Shown: positions 51,601 to 62,929, numbered from the stretch's first letter. The stretch: 64,000 nucleotides of DNA from Catonia carolina (GCA_035578175.1 JAQMRL010000003.1:95463969-95527968), one strand, 5' to 3'. Numbers and translations: made by a program. Notes: generated by a model not told the origin, from the letters alone.

Positions 51601-54600
51601 AGCTTTAAAAAGTGTTGTTATTAACATTATATCTTACTCTACTTAAACCAATTTAATAAAGTCTTTTACACATCAATTTTAGGGGACTACGAGACTGTAG
51701 AAATGGAGACTGTGTTTATCTCAGCGACTTATGTGATGGCAAAATAGACTGCAAAGATGGATCAGATGAAACTTACGCCAGATGTTACAATCACAGGTAA
51801 ATCACATTAAATTAGGCAGTCATACTGATGTTGGACTTTACACAACATTTTTTTTGGATGTAGGATATTACCAAATTTACATGCTTAATTGGTGGCAAAG
51901 TTTTTAAAATTAATTTTTAAAATGGACTGGAAGTGGCCCAAAACCGAAACTCAAGAAATCAAATTCAGAATTTGGAAACAAAAATAGTGTTATTCGATTC
52001 CTCTAAGAGATTAGATACAGAAATCACTAATGGTTATTGCCATAAGTCAAAGAGGTTTTGAAAATGTTTTTAAAAATTGCCACCAGCCATGTGTCATGAA
52101 AGGGACTTTTTATAATAAAAAAATGGAAGAAATTTGTAGAGAATAAATTTGTTAAATTTGTAATTTAATGCAGTAATTTTATAAGAATCTTTCTTTACAG
52201 ATTCTTTAATTATGTTTATCTACTTTTATTATCATCACAAATATTATGGCAAAATAACATGGTTAACATCCTGTAGAAAAAAACTTTTATACCTATTGCA
52301 AACTAAATTCTGGTAAAACTTTTTCAATTTCTAGTAATGGAACATGAGAATAAGAGTATTTTAGTTGTCTAATATTTTACATCTTCTGATTCTTTGAAAG
52401 ATTTTTTATGTATTCTTTGTATTTTTAAAATATTTACATTTTTTGGAATTACTTTGTAAAGGTTAACAACATGCTACCTGTATGTATATGAGTAACTCTC
52501 CTTTTTTGTTATCAGTCTCTCGACTGGTTTGATGTAGTTCTCCAAGCTGTTCTATCTTGCACAAGTCGTTTCATATCTACATACCTGTAACACCCTACAT
52601 CATTTGTGATTTGCTTTATAAACTCTAACCTTTGCCTCCCCCTACAATTCACTCCCTCAATATTACCATCTATTATTGATAAATTCTCTAACCTACCAGT
52701 TTGTTTTAAACTCCTTGTGCTGCTCATTAAAAGCAGCACCATTATTTATAATTAGCACATGCGATCTAGTGCAAAATATATTGTAAACTTTGGTATTGTA
52801 TTTTCGTAAAAAGTGTATTTACTACAGTTTTTTTAATTGTTCTGTTACATAAAGTTGTCCTCGATCAAAATTTCAATGTGCATATAATGGATGTGTTGAT
52901 ATAAATGCAATATGTAATGGAGTAGCAGATTGTGTTGATAATTCTGATGAATTATTAGAAGAATGTCCTGGTGTTAGGTGGGCTGATGATGAATGTGGGT
53001 GAGTAGAATTATTTTGTTAAGAGTTACAGTCTTTCTTAGGCTTAAAAAAGTTTTCATTACCTTGACATTTGGTCAGTGTTGTAAGTATGTTTCTTCACAC
53101 ACGTATTTGTGGAGGATCTATACCCATTCCTTTTATGAATGTAAATCATGAGCTTATAAACTTTGTGCACTACTCTACAAATAAGTGAGAAATGTTACAT
53201 ACAAAATAAATGTGTTGTTTTTTTAGGTCATCACCTGAAAGGCTGGTTTGAACCTCTATAGGTTTTTTTAATTAAAATGTAGAATGAGGTGGTTTACCCT
53301 TACCTTCCTCACTGAGTGGAAAAGTATGCTTATCAGCACACCAGGCCCTACAAAAAGCATGTACTTTCTGCCCTGCAAATTACCCTTCACTTCATTCACC
53401 ACAGGGTGACCTTTCACAGGAGATTACTATTGACTATTTTTTTTGTGTCTGTTACATCTCTACTTCTTCTGTTCTTAAATACTTTAGTCATATAACTAGA
53501 TGACCATGTGATAAGAAACAGAACTATTTTTTGTAGTCCTGGAACTAGCAGCTCAAGTGCAAATAATTTCACACTACCTGCCTGTTATAGGCACACAAAA
53601 TAATTATTGTAATTAAATAAATAAAGTATTAAACCTAATGAAAAATTTAAAGTTAATTTAGTGTGTAAATCAACTAGTCTTTCTCCAAAGAAAAATTTAG
53701 AGAGTGAATGAAAAAAATATTGAAAAGCGACATACCAAAACACATAGGTACCCAGAATAGTTCTACGTACTAATGATTGGTCTTGGATCTATAATTCTAG
53801 CGATAGTCTTTGGGATCATTCATTTGAAAATTCAAATTCTAACTTAAAATTAGCTTAAAACTTAACAGTTGAATTAACTGTGTTACAGAGTGAGTTCTGT
53901 ACCATTCTATGCATACATCACATTACTTTTTGTAGTGGAAAGAATCACGTTCAGTTAGAAATAGACCAGATAATTCTACCTAATGAAATTCTACAGAAGT
54001 AAATAATTACTCGTATAAAACATAGTGTTGTATTATGTACCATTAAATGCTGCATTTACTATGTTACATTTTTAGGTACCTGTGAGATAAAATAAAATAT
54101 TGAAAAGCGACATACCAAAACACATAGGTACCCAGAATAGTTCTACGTACTAATGATTGGTCTTGGATCTATAATTCTAGCGATAGTCTTTGGGATCATT
54201 CATTTGAAAATTCAAATTCTAACTTAAAATTAGCTTAAAACTTAACAGTTGAATTAACTGTGTTACAGAGTGAGTTCTGTACCATTCTATGCATACATCA
54301 CATTACTTTTTGTAGTGGAAAGAATCACGTTCAGTTAGAAATAGACCAGATAATTCTACCTAATGAAATTCTACAGAAGTAAATAATTACTCGTATAAAA
54401 CATAGTGTTGTATTATGTACCATTAAATGCTGCATTTACTATGTTACATTTTTAGGTACCTGTGAGATATTTATTGCCCATTTTAGATCTCCGTGAATAT
54501 CCACCACTGTTAAATATTTGCAAACTGGTTGTCATTTATTATAATTTGTGCAATACGTAAAGTTTTATGATTAGTCTGATACTGTAATAATTATTTCATT

Positions 54601-57600
54601 AAGCTACTTTAATAAATATTTTAATTAAAACTTAATGCTAGATTGAAATCCTGTTTTGAGATTCAATGGCAAAATAATAATTCTTTAGGATTCTCGTCCT
54701 TGGAGAACATCGGCTACCAACAAGCCCAGTTGACCTTTGTCAATTGCCCGAACAAAAGGGGCAACTAAACATACACCTTAACTTGGGAAAAAATTTTGAA
54801 TCAAGAAAAAACAATTAGGTGTATCGTGGGAGTAAACTGCCTAACCATACTTGATTGATGAAATATTTTACAACATGCAATAATTCCATTCTAAATAACT
54901 TTTTATTTGAAAAATACATTTCAAAGTAAATGTACTTTGTGTATTATTTGGTAAAAAATATTATATGCCAAGCAAGTAATTAAATAATAGTAAAAAAGTA
55001 ATAAATGATTTGATAAATGAATTATACCTTAACGAACTAGAGACTGCAGATGAAGGCGAAGCATAGAGACCTAGATCACAGCACAGAGCCAATTGACTTT
55101 TGTTAATCGTTTCCTGTGTTGTTATGTTGTGGTCCTGCTGTGGATGACAGCCTAACAAAAAGTCAGCTGGAGTTTGGTAGAACAGAGTGTGACTTAGTGA
55201 AGGGGCAACCTCACACCCGACCTTGGGTGTTATTGGCTAAATCTCATCTGCAGTCTTTAGTTCGTTGGGATATAAATATATTGTTAATATTAAACTAATC
55301 AGTTTTTATCTCGACATATCTCGCCTTTAGGCCGGGCATATACTGGAGCGCAGGTGGCGCAGTTCAGGACAGGCAGGGCAAGAGCGAAAACTGTGCACCC
55401 ATTGTTGCCTGTAGCGTACCGTCCGTATTTTGGGAGGCGGACATTTGTGGTACTGCAACGTGTCTGTGTCGAGCAGCCACAGTAGTAGTCGAGGCGCAGT
55501 TTTAGTACACGTGTTGAGCAGGAAACATGTTGGTCTAAGAGAAGCTAATAAAATTTGTGCGTACCAAAACCTTATTGTATGATATCAGTCATCCTGATAA
55601 CATGAAAAATTCTTCAGTTGTAAACCTAGTATAATTCTTAAATGTAGTATCGTCAAACTTGTGTTGACTTGAACTTACCATGCGTTTTATATTTTTTTAT
55701 TAAGTCACTTTGCCATAAAATGTTCTCCCTTCGCTTTAAAATACAACGCAATGAAGTAATTCAATACAATACAAGTAAAATTAATTCTTCTTTACCGGAA
55801 TCGGACGAATTCGATACTAACATATCAATCTCACTAAAATGATCCAACGCGCTAAATGGTCAAACAGAAGCTAATTTCTGAACCTGAAATAAATATTTGC
55901 CTGTCTTGTGTCTCCAGTATACGCTGGGAGAAATACCTGCTCTGCCTGCCCTGCCCTGCTCGTGTCCGTCCACCTGCGCTCCAGTAAACAACCAGCCTTA
56001 ATTTTGGAGTCACCTGGATGCATTTAAAAACTTAATTAGGCTTACTTTTGTTAGTTTTTTGTTGTTTTTCTAAATATAATATTTGTTTTTTTTATTTCTT
56101 TTAGAGAGGATCAGTTTCAATGTCGCGATGGCCAATGTATAGACGATGAATTTTCTGTATGTGATGGAACCCCAGACTGTGATGATGAATCTGATGAATC
56201 AATAACACAGTGCATCAAAGTGGATATGTAATAATTTTTTCTTTTTTTTAATTGCTTTTACGGCCTCATTGGACCACCTAAATCAAATTTAGAAATCCTT
56301 CTTGGTTTGGTTTTAGGATTCTTACATTTTTCCCAATAATTTTTCATATTTTGGGATCTGATCTGTTTGATTTTATCTGAACAAATCATTAATGACGAGC
56401 TCGAGTGTTTTCGATGAATCTTGTGTTCTTGTCTTTTAGCAACTTAAGCTGTTCAGATTTTTCTAAAAAATCTTGTTCTGCAATGTTAAGTTCCTGCATA
56501 TCTTGCTTTATTTCGGCCAACCATCTTGGAGGATTTTTCCACGAGTTAATTATAAAAACAAGTTGTTTAGTTCCTCGATCGTCTGGTATTCTAAGTAAAT
56601 GCTCGAAGAAAGAAATTTGTACAACTCAATTTCTGTACATGGCTATTTATTATGGAAGTGGACATTTCACCTCAGTCTTTTCCTTTAGCTTAAAATAATC
56701 AGCCGAATTTAATTTTTCTTAATTTGTTTTACTTTACTTTCCTTTCCCTATACAATTATGTAGGGAAGCAAAGTATTGTTTTCATGACGATTTTTTCAGA
56801 ATCGAGTTTTCACCGGATGTACACATTTGAAGGCCCCATGAATCCAAAAAAGAAAACATGTTTTTAAGGGTTAATCTGTGTGTGAATAAAATATCTCAAG
56901 AATTAAATAGCGTACAAAGTTGAAACTTGAAACATAAGTTAGATACAACCACTGGACCTGATATGAACATTTTCATGATCAGTTAACTCGAAGTAGTTAT
57001 TTATTCGAGCGATTTCCTCAAAAACTGGCTCCTTTTCTTTAAATTGCCTCATTTATTACATTTTTTATGCTGTACTAAGTAGAATAAGCGCCATGTCTAC
57101 TGAAATCCTTGAAAATGATGTGTTTTCTTGGTAAAAATGTTTCTTGAGATTGCGACCTTAATTTGCATTCTACAGCAAAAGTGTACATAATGGACCTTCT
57201 AGAACATTAAAAGGACCTAGAATTTTTTCAAATATTTTTTTGTACAATGTTTAGTGTAGCGAGGTCAGTTAGCGATTTCCCATATTTTTAAGTCGAAAAA
57301 GGTTGTTTTTCATTTTACATGATTTACTAATGATTAAATTAAACATATGGGTTTTTGTTACTTTGGTAAGAGAAAGTCATGTGAGTGATTCACACCAGAT
57401 TTTTTTTGTAGACTGTAAAATGTATTTGTAGAATTGATTATATGATTATATGTTTTTAGATGCCCAGGTTTTAGGTGTGCTTATGGAGGATGTATTCATG
57501 AAGATGAAAAGTGTGATGGCATGGATGACTGCGTTGATGGTTCAGATGAAGATGAAGTATTATGTGGCCGTACACCTTTCCTGACAAAAAATATAATAGA

Positions 57601-60600
57601 CTCAACAAATGAAAGTAAATCAATTAGTACTATGGCTACAGAAACTGGAATATCATCTACTGAAGCTACAGTGGTGAAAACAGTCCCTACAGTAATTGAG
57701 ATGTTAACAAGTAGTGCAATAGTAAGCACAATCCCTACAGAAACAGAAAAATCCATTTCTGCACAGACTGTTGCTGAAACATCAACCACTGAATTTATAA
57801 CAGAGAGTGCTGGACCTGCAGAAACCAAAGCATCGTTAAATATAACTACAACAATGACTAATGTACGTGCAGAAACTGTAACTCCTACGACTGAAACTGC
57901 AACAGTGAGCACAGTGCCTACAGAGGCTGTAACTTCAACGACTGAAACTGCAACAGTGCCTACAGAGGCTGTAACTTTAACGACTGAAACTGCAACAGTG
58001 AGCACAGTGCCTACAGAGGCTGTAACTTCAACGACTGAAACTGTAACAGTGACCACAGTGCCTACAGAGGCTATATCTTCAACGATTGAAACTGCAACAG
58101 TTAGCACAGTGCCTAAAGAGACTGAAACTTTGATAAATGAAATTACAACAGTGATGACTGTACCTACTGAAATTGTAACTTTAACCACTGAAACTACAAA
58201 TGTGAGCACTGTGCTTCCAGAAATTGAAACTACAAAAATGTATTCTGAGGCTACCACATTGAAAACACCAGTAAGTGAAATTATGGCAGAGACCTATATC
58301 ACTACATATTTTGCAACCTCTCAAAAAACTCAAAAGAAAAGGAAACGCGGCAGAAAGAGATTCAATAAAAAAAATAAAACCACTTTGAAACCGTAAGTTT
58401 TAAGGAAATTCTTTCCATAACAATTACATTTAGCTTACCTTTATTTTTATTAGAGATATTTTTGGCACTTTTATGAATTTTGTACAGAGTGATTCACAAA
58501 GAAATGGAATTATACGTCAGTAGATGAATCTATGTTATAAAATAAGAAAAATGTTCATTAAGTTTGTTGAACTTTTCTTATTTTTTGATTTACATTAATC
58601 TCCTGAAATATATTTTCTTACTTCATGAATTATTATATATATGTATAATATGTTTCAATTTCATTTATAGCCACAATAAATGTTTTGATGGGAATTACTT
58701 CATGAATAGTACATTAACAATCGATGAAATTATAAAGATCTTTCAAAATACTTTATTATGTAGGCCTACTAATAAATCTCTTAAAATGTTTTTGAGACCA
58801 TGCTCTTGAAGAGTAACTAGGAAATGAACTAATGCATTAAGTAATTTTAAATTTATGAAATTAATCCTGAAAGTATCAAACAGAATCTCAAAAAGTTATG
58901 TAGCCATTATTGATTTCATGTATCCAGATACATGAAAATAATATTTATTCTTCGTGGTATTTCATATTTTTTATTGGTTGTTTTTCATCATTGACGTTTC
59001 ATTTGAGATAACGCATTGCCAAAAAATTTTAAGTGAGACATATTATTTTAGTAAAGTCAAAGCTAATAAATTAAACTATACCTATTAGAATAATGTTCTT
59101 TATACATTATAGTATATTTCACAAAATATTTTGTCCGTTTTTTAGGTCCGTACAACACAATTGTCCTATGCCAAACAACAAAAACACAAATCTTGTCACA
59201 ACTGATGGAGTTATATACAAAATTGAGTGTCAAAAGAATTATGGAATTCGTGGTGAAAGCACTGTCATATGTCTCAATAAACAATGGTTTCCAAATGATT
59301 CAAGACTCAAATGTGAACGTAAGAGATGTATTAGTCATTAACTAAGTATAATATTTATTTATTTGGATTAAAGGATATTTAGATTAAAAGAGTACATATT
59401 AAGGGGTATACTACTATATCATAAAATAAAATCTAGTATGAGTGATAGCAGAGACTCTCCACAAATTCTCCCAGATGTATTAGTAGAGTGGACCCCAAAT
59501 AAGCTTGCAGACTTTCTGAAGTGCGCAGAAGTTTTATTTTGATAATGGTGTGCTTGGTTGCCTCAGCGAGTGGTGGGGGTCAGTGCTGTACTAGCTGTGA
59601 TCATAATCACGTAACTCTCGCAACGTTAAATATCAGCTGACCTGAAAACATTAGTCTAATATTTTGTAAGTGGTAGGTGTTAATTGTTGTATACAATGTT
59701 TACAATTGAATGTTTTTAACGTCGCTAATAGATGATAATTTACATTGTTCAGCGCCTGTGATTTAGTAGGCAGTTCGGTACTAAGACACAAAATCTACCA
59801 ACTGAATCTATAATAATAAGGTATACAGCATGATAATAAAAGGTAGGATGCAGATTATTGCAGAGAACTTGCTACTCAAAGAACAGTGTGGCTTCAGGAA
59901 GGGAAGATCATGCACTGACAGTGTTTATCATAAAGCAAATTGTTGAGAAAAGAAGAGAATTCAGTCTCAAAACTCATTTAGCTTTTGTTGATCTTCAAAA
60001 GGCTTTCGATACAGTGGATAGAACAAAATTATGGGAAATATTTCGAGATAATGGATATCCTTCCTATCTTATAAAAGCAGTCCAAAGTCTGTACAAAGAT
60101 ACCAGAGGGGTAATAGCAATGGAGAACTCTAATTCTGAAGAAGTAATTATTAATAGAGGAGTAAGATAAGGGTGTGGTCTATCACCCACTTTGTTTAATA
60201 TTTATTTGGATGACGTGATCAGAAGGTGGAAGTCTCAAATGCACTATGGTATTCTCATAGGAGAAGATAGGGCTGTAAACTGCCTATTATTTGCCGATGA
60301 CTTGATATTGCTACAGGAGAATGAGGATGACCTGCAGAGAGCACTTTTCATGCTGAACAAACTCTGCAAAGAATATAAGTTGACAGTTTTGACGAAGAAT
60401 ACAGAGATAATGGCATTTAGGGGGAAGGAGCCAGTCAGAAGTAAAATTGTTATAGATAATAATGTTTTGGAACAGATCTCCCACTTTCAGTATCTAGGTT
60501 GCAACATTACATACCAACAGGATAAAGATGCTTAGCCTACAATAAGATGCACCGATTTCAGCAAATATGTGGAACTATCCACCGCACTTTAAAAAATAGC

Positions 60601-62475
60601 ACCAGCAAAAACACAAGGCTGAGATTTTATAAAACATTAGCAGTGCCGACTCTACTCTATGGCAGTGAAACTTGGGTACTATCAAAGCGAGAGGATAGTA
60701 GATTACAAGCATCTGAAATGAAATTTCTTTGACATACATATGAGTGTAGTAGAGAAGATCGTTACAGGAATACCGAGATAAGGAAAGAACTCAACATCTT
60801 CTCTATAAACAACAAGGTATCCCACAGAATGCAGTGGTCAGAGCATGTAAACAGAATGCAGGAGGATAGGATACCTAAGCAGACACTGGGCTATAAGCCG
60901 GAGGGCAGGAGAGAATGAGGATGCCCGAGAAAGAGATGGGCAGATTTGAGAGGTTCGGAACAGGCAGAGATGCCTAATCTTTGAAAGACAGAAGAAGAAG
61001 ACTATTTTTGAGATATTTTGAGTTGTAGACCAGTATAAGTAATGTGTTAATTTTTTGACCACAAACTGTTTTATTCTTGTCTTTCATTAATTTTAAAAAC
61101 ATTGAATTTATTTCATAATCTAAATTTCATTTTCACAATGTTTATATCTTTCTGTTATAATCAGCACTTTGTCAGCCATTTGCAAGCAACAAATCGATAT
61201 CAATAACAGCTCAATATAAATTTCCAACAGAATCAAAATTATTCTTTACTGAAACTGCAGTGAAAGTTAGATGTAATCCAGGTTATGAGAAATATAGTTT
61301 TGGTGATTCAAATCTTCAGAGGAGAAGTACATGTGTTAATGGAAGGTGGAAACACCGTGTTGGTTTCTGTGAAGTCAGTAAGTGTTTTTTGCTTTTGGTA
61401 ATACTGTATTTATTAATTTTTTTCGCTTTTTCTTGCTTTGTTTTCTCTGTTTTTACTCATGATTAAAATTAGGTTTATGTTTTTTAAAGGTTAGTTTTTT
61501 TGCTTATTTCTAATGTTAGGTTATATTGTTCATTATTTGTATTGGGAAGAGAAAGTCGTGTGAGTGTTTCACACCAGATTTTTAAACTATACCCAAGTTT
61601 CTGCCTGCTTCTGGATGGTTTTGTGAAACTGACCACAGGCACCAAGTGTGCACATTCACTGTCAACTGGTTACCATACTTAGATGGTTGCTCTGATGATA
61701 AAATTTTACTTGAAATGTCTATAGTTTCTTGAATTATCAATTGGTTTGATTGAACTCTTCCTGTTAGTTTGATAATCTCATCATCATATGTCCCTCATGA
61801 TCACCATTTCTGACAAACCTTCTTGTTCATTGCTTGCCTTTTGGATTCTAGACCATTCACAATTTCTCCTTCTATCTGAGTATACTAAAAACATTTATAA
61901 CTAATATAGATTTTAACTTATCCAATTTAGCCAACTTGTATTTGAAGTTTAAAAGGATGAAGTGTTTCTTTTTTCAAGAATTGAGTTTGAGATTGATGAA
62001 AGCTTTATTTACATCTTTAGTTGCATAGATTGAACAAAATGCTCTATCTGCACAATTTAAGGAAATACTAGGAAAGAAGAGCTACCGACTGCTTAGTGTT
62101 GTGTTTGTTAGAGGGTAAAGTGTTTGGGTATATTTTCCCACAAAAAGTAATTTTTTTCCAAAATAGGTACCCTTCTGACTCACCTTAATTATAATTGTTC
62201 GAGATATTTTGTCTTATGAAAATATGTGTCTTAATGTATGTTAATTCTTAGAATAACATTTTTGTGTGAAATCACATTTACTTAATTTTTACGGTTGTAT
62301 TTCTTAGAGTGTGGAGAACTATACAATTCAAAATACACCCCATTGATCCAAGAAGGTAAAGATGCAAATAGAACACAACATCCTTGGAATGCGGGTGTAT
62401 ACCGTGTTAATGATAATGGAGAATTTGTACACTCATGTGGAGGAACACTGATTACGCCCTACTGTGTTTTAACAG
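48590..62475 (+). CDS. modSP: Gene 2: tandem paralogue of the modular serine protease, 3' part beyond window
   Basis: Same domain order as gene 1. Exons: 48590-48665 (N-terminal), 51683-51796, 52855-52998, 56105-56227, 57460-58392 (LDLa; the last with a Thr-rich tract), 59146-59318, 61165-61377 (sushi), 62308-62475 (first protease exon). All phases join without a break, giving about 680 residues so far. The first exon starts in phase 1, so a signal-peptide exon should lie between gene 1 and 48.6 kb; it was not recognised. No AAHC exon is seen up to 64,000, so catalysis cannot be judged. The spacing (stop of gene 1 to here about 6 kb) and matching exon lengths show tandem duplication. A role in immune protease cascades is inferred from the family; the mucin-like insertion suggests that this copy has diverged in placement or partners. 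Confidence 0.88.
49641..50007. repeat. Fold-back element, ~155-bp arms
   Basis: TATTTCATATAATAAATTTC at the left is repeated inverted at the right end (to 50007). Both arms contain the TCGGTGGATCCACCATCATC / GATGATGGTGGATCCACCGA block and the GATGTTACATCTTCAGTCAT / ATGGCTGAAGATGTAACATC block, around a spacer of about 40 bases. Related single arms occur at 27880-28110 and 62930-63115. No ORF. Confidence 0.9.
50525..50692 (+). mobile_element. tRNA-derived SINE
   Basis: Head around CTCTACCGTGGCACGGCTGG, box B-like GGTTAGATTCCC, CAGTCAAGTTTGGCAAAGTC, and the body TTTTCATCTTTCGCCCTTCA and CATCTGTTAGCAGTATGCC, like 3640-3790. Confidence 0.75.
51683..51796 (+). CDS. modSP: Gene 2 LDLa module 1 exon (phase 2-2)
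   Basis: Acceptor CAATTTTAG, donor GTAAAT. Reads [19 protein letters not shown] then [18 protein letters not shown]. 114 nt, as in gene 1; calcium-binding acidic residues intact. Confidence 0.93.
52500..52745 (-). pseudogene. LINE 3' coding end
   Basis: Minus-strand frame 52742-52512 reads [20 protein letters not shown] then [20 protein letters not shown] and NQSRD before the stop, the standard C-terminus of RTE-like LINE polymerases. Severely 5'-truncated; it ends close to ATAACAAAAAAGGAG. About 110 bases before the next gene 2 exon. Confidence 0.85.
52855..52998 (+). CDS. modSP: Gene 2 LDLa module 2 exon (phase 2-2)
   Basis: Acceptor TTACATAAAG (weak, no adjacent pyrimidine tract), donor GTGAGT. 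Reads [20 protein letters not shown] then [17 protein letters not shown] and [11 protein letters not shown], with first Cys of module 3 at the end. 144 nt as in gene 1. Confidence 0.93.
53222..53605 (+). mobile_element. SINE family B copy
   Basis: TTTTTTAGGTCATCACCTGA, AAGGCTGGTTTGAACCTCTA, CATGCTTATCAGCA-type core, ending near CTACCTGCCTGTTATAGGCA. Confidence 0.85.
53714..54469. repeat. Exact tandem duplication, 380-bp period
   Basis: TGAAAAGCGACATACCAAAA starts at 53721 and again at 54101. The two units appear identical through ATTTTTAGGTACCTGTGAGA over about 375 bases. Either a very recent duplication or an assembly artefact. Confidence 0.95.
54470..55326. other. Intron of gene 2, nothing recognised
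   Basis: ORFs at 54961-55158 and 55116-55298 lack recognisable domains. Confidence 0.45.
55327..55999. mobile_element. Non-autonomous DNA element with GC-rich TIRs
   Basis: The left end TAGGCCGGGCATATACTGGA then GCGCAGGTGG is matched inverted at the right end: TAAGGCTGGTTGTTTACTGG then AGCGCAGGTGG. Further inward, CAGGCAGGGCAAGAGCG pairs with the CTGCCTGCCCTGCCCTGC segment. About 670 bp, no transposase, GC content well above its surroundings. Confidence 0.75.
56105..56227 (+). CDS. modSP: Gene 2 LDLa module 3 exon (phase 2-2)
   Basis: Acceptor TTCTTTTAG, donor GTAATA. Reads [19 protein letters not shown] then [17 protein letters not shown]. 123 nt, fully in frame, and the reference for the disrupted gene 1 exon at 15706. 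Confidence 0.93.
56735..57420 (+). repeat. Dispersed repeat family R copy
   Basis: Starts near CAGAATCGAGTTTTCACCGG, runs through ATCTCAAGAATTAAATAGCG and ATTTTTAAGTCGAAAAAGG and ends TTCACACCAGATTTTTTTT. Plus orientation, opposite to the long copies in gene 1. Confidence 0.8.
57460..58392 (+). CDS. modSP: Gene 2 LDLa module 4 fused to a Thr-rich mucin-like tract (phase 2-2)
   Basis: Acceptor GTTTTTAG, donor GTAAGT; 933 nt against 183 nt in gene 1. It begins [18 protein letters not shown] then [17 protein letters not shown], a complete LDLa. About 250 residues rich in Thr, Val, Glu, Ser and Ala follow, built on a repeat like [17 protein letters not shown], with no cysteine and many potential O-glycosylation sites. 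The exon ends in a strongly basic stretch ([15 protein letters not shown], about 58332-58376) just before the sushi exon. The antisense frame 57496-58257 is also open because the repeat lacks antisense stops; it is a shadow. Confidence 0.92.
57890..58130 (+). repeat. Coding minisatellite, 51-bp unit
   Basis: About five units of a 51-bp sequence beginning ACTGAAACTGCAACAGTGAG. One unit lacks 9 bases in frame. More diverged units extend on both sides (about 57620-57890 and 58130-58270). Confidence 0.95.
58395..59140. other. Intron of gene 2, nothing recognised
   Basis: AT-rich sequence; the ORF 58564-58809 has no recognisable domain. Confidence 0.45.
59146..59318 (+). CDS. modSP: Gene 2 sushi/CCP module 1 exon (phase 2-1)
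   Basis: Acceptor GTTTTTTAG, donor GTAAGA. Reads [51 protein letters not shown]: four cysteines in sushi spacing. It is 12 codons shorter than the gene 1 module, mostly after the Trp. Confidence 0.88.
59820..61010 (+). pseudogene. RTE-like LINE, 5'-truncated copy in a gene 2 intron
   Basis: Starts within [14 protein letters not shown], then after a one-base frame change near 59930 [17 protein letters not shown] and [13 protein letters not shown]; an in-frame stop near 60168 replaces the Gln of RQGC; then [44 protein letters not shown], and beyond another stop [14 protein letters not shown] and [15 protein letters not shown]. It ends about GAAAGACAGAAGAAGAAGAC. Inactive. FADD is the polymerase active site. 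Confidence 0.92.
61165..61377 (+). CDS. modSP: Gene 2 sushi/Wonton-like module 2 exon (phase 1-1)
   Basis: Acceptor TATAATCAG, donor GTAAGT. Reads [54 protein letters not shown]. Aligns along its length with gene 1 25184-25390. Confidence 0.88.
61440..61590 (+). repeat. Dispersed repeat family R, 3' end only
   Basis: CATGATTAAAATTAGGTTTA, TGTTCATTATTTGTATTGGG, GTGTTTCACACCAGATTTTT: the common 3' end of the family, just downstream of a gene 2 exon. Confidence 0.75.
62308..62475 (+). CDS. modSP: Gene 2 protease exon 1: linker Cys and activation site
   Basis: Acceptor TTTCTTAG, donor GTAAAC (phase 1-1). Reads [19 protein letters not shown], then [16 protein letters not shown] and [15 protein letters not shown]. 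The activation region TPLIQEG parallels NQPLIQGG of gene 1; the first Gly of the usual IVGG is Glu. There is an extra Cys (PYCVLT) not present in gene 1. The next exon (AAHC) is not within the window. Confidence 0.9.
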
Positions 62476-62649
62476 GTAAACTTATTCCTCATCAGTAATA
62501 CATGTGACATACGCTTAAAAATTTGCTTTAAAAGTTACTATTCTTAGCAATTATGTGGCAGTTATTGATGTGAAGGTGCCTGGATTTTATACAATGTTTA
62601 AATAATTTTAAAGAAGCTATAGAGAATTTTATAGGCTTTACTTTTTGTT

Positions 62650-62765
62650 GCGTAAATTACTTTACAGGAGACTACTGTGGATTTTAACATGAAAAAATTT
62701 CCAGACCTTATCAAGGAACTGGAACCATTTGCTTTCTATTGTATGCTAACCACAAAATTTAAATT
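62650..62765 (-). mobile_element. SINE remnant
   Basis: On the minus strand GTGGTTAGCATACAATAGAA, then CAGTTCCTTGATAAGGTCTG and GAAATTTTTTCATGTTAAAA resemble a decayed family A SINE. Confidence 0.5.
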
Positions 62766-62929
62766 TTAGTTTTTATGCTACAAATATTTCAAGCTTTAGA
62801 GAATTTGGCATATTCTTACCATTAGGAGACTCTTTTAGAACTGAAATGAAAACATATTTACATAATACTGGTTGTTGTTCCAATAATGGTTGTTTGATAT
62901 GGTATAATAACTATGTACAATACTATTTT

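Larger units (their letters stand above)
48670..51682. other. Intron of gene 2 holding a fold-back element and a SINE
   Basis: Besides the fold-back (49641-50007) and the SINE (50525-50690) there are an AAG-rich run near 48992-49010, a short ATGCATGCACGCACAC run near 49027, and a SINE-body scrap (TTTTTTTGGTTTAACGTCCA) at about 51481-51505. No gene seen; ORFs 49964-50173 and 51012-51206 have no recognisable domain. Confidence 0.5.

Noticed and set aside
53714..54469. The 380-bp repeats as two LTRs of a retrovirus-like element
   Set aside because: They are directly adjacent with no internal region, primer-binding site or TG...CA boundary.
57496..58257. 253-codon minus-strand ORF opposite the Thr-rich exon of gene 2
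   Set aside because: It is the antisense of a stop-free minisatellite; its Val/Ser-rich product merely mirrors the repeat and has no domain or splice support.
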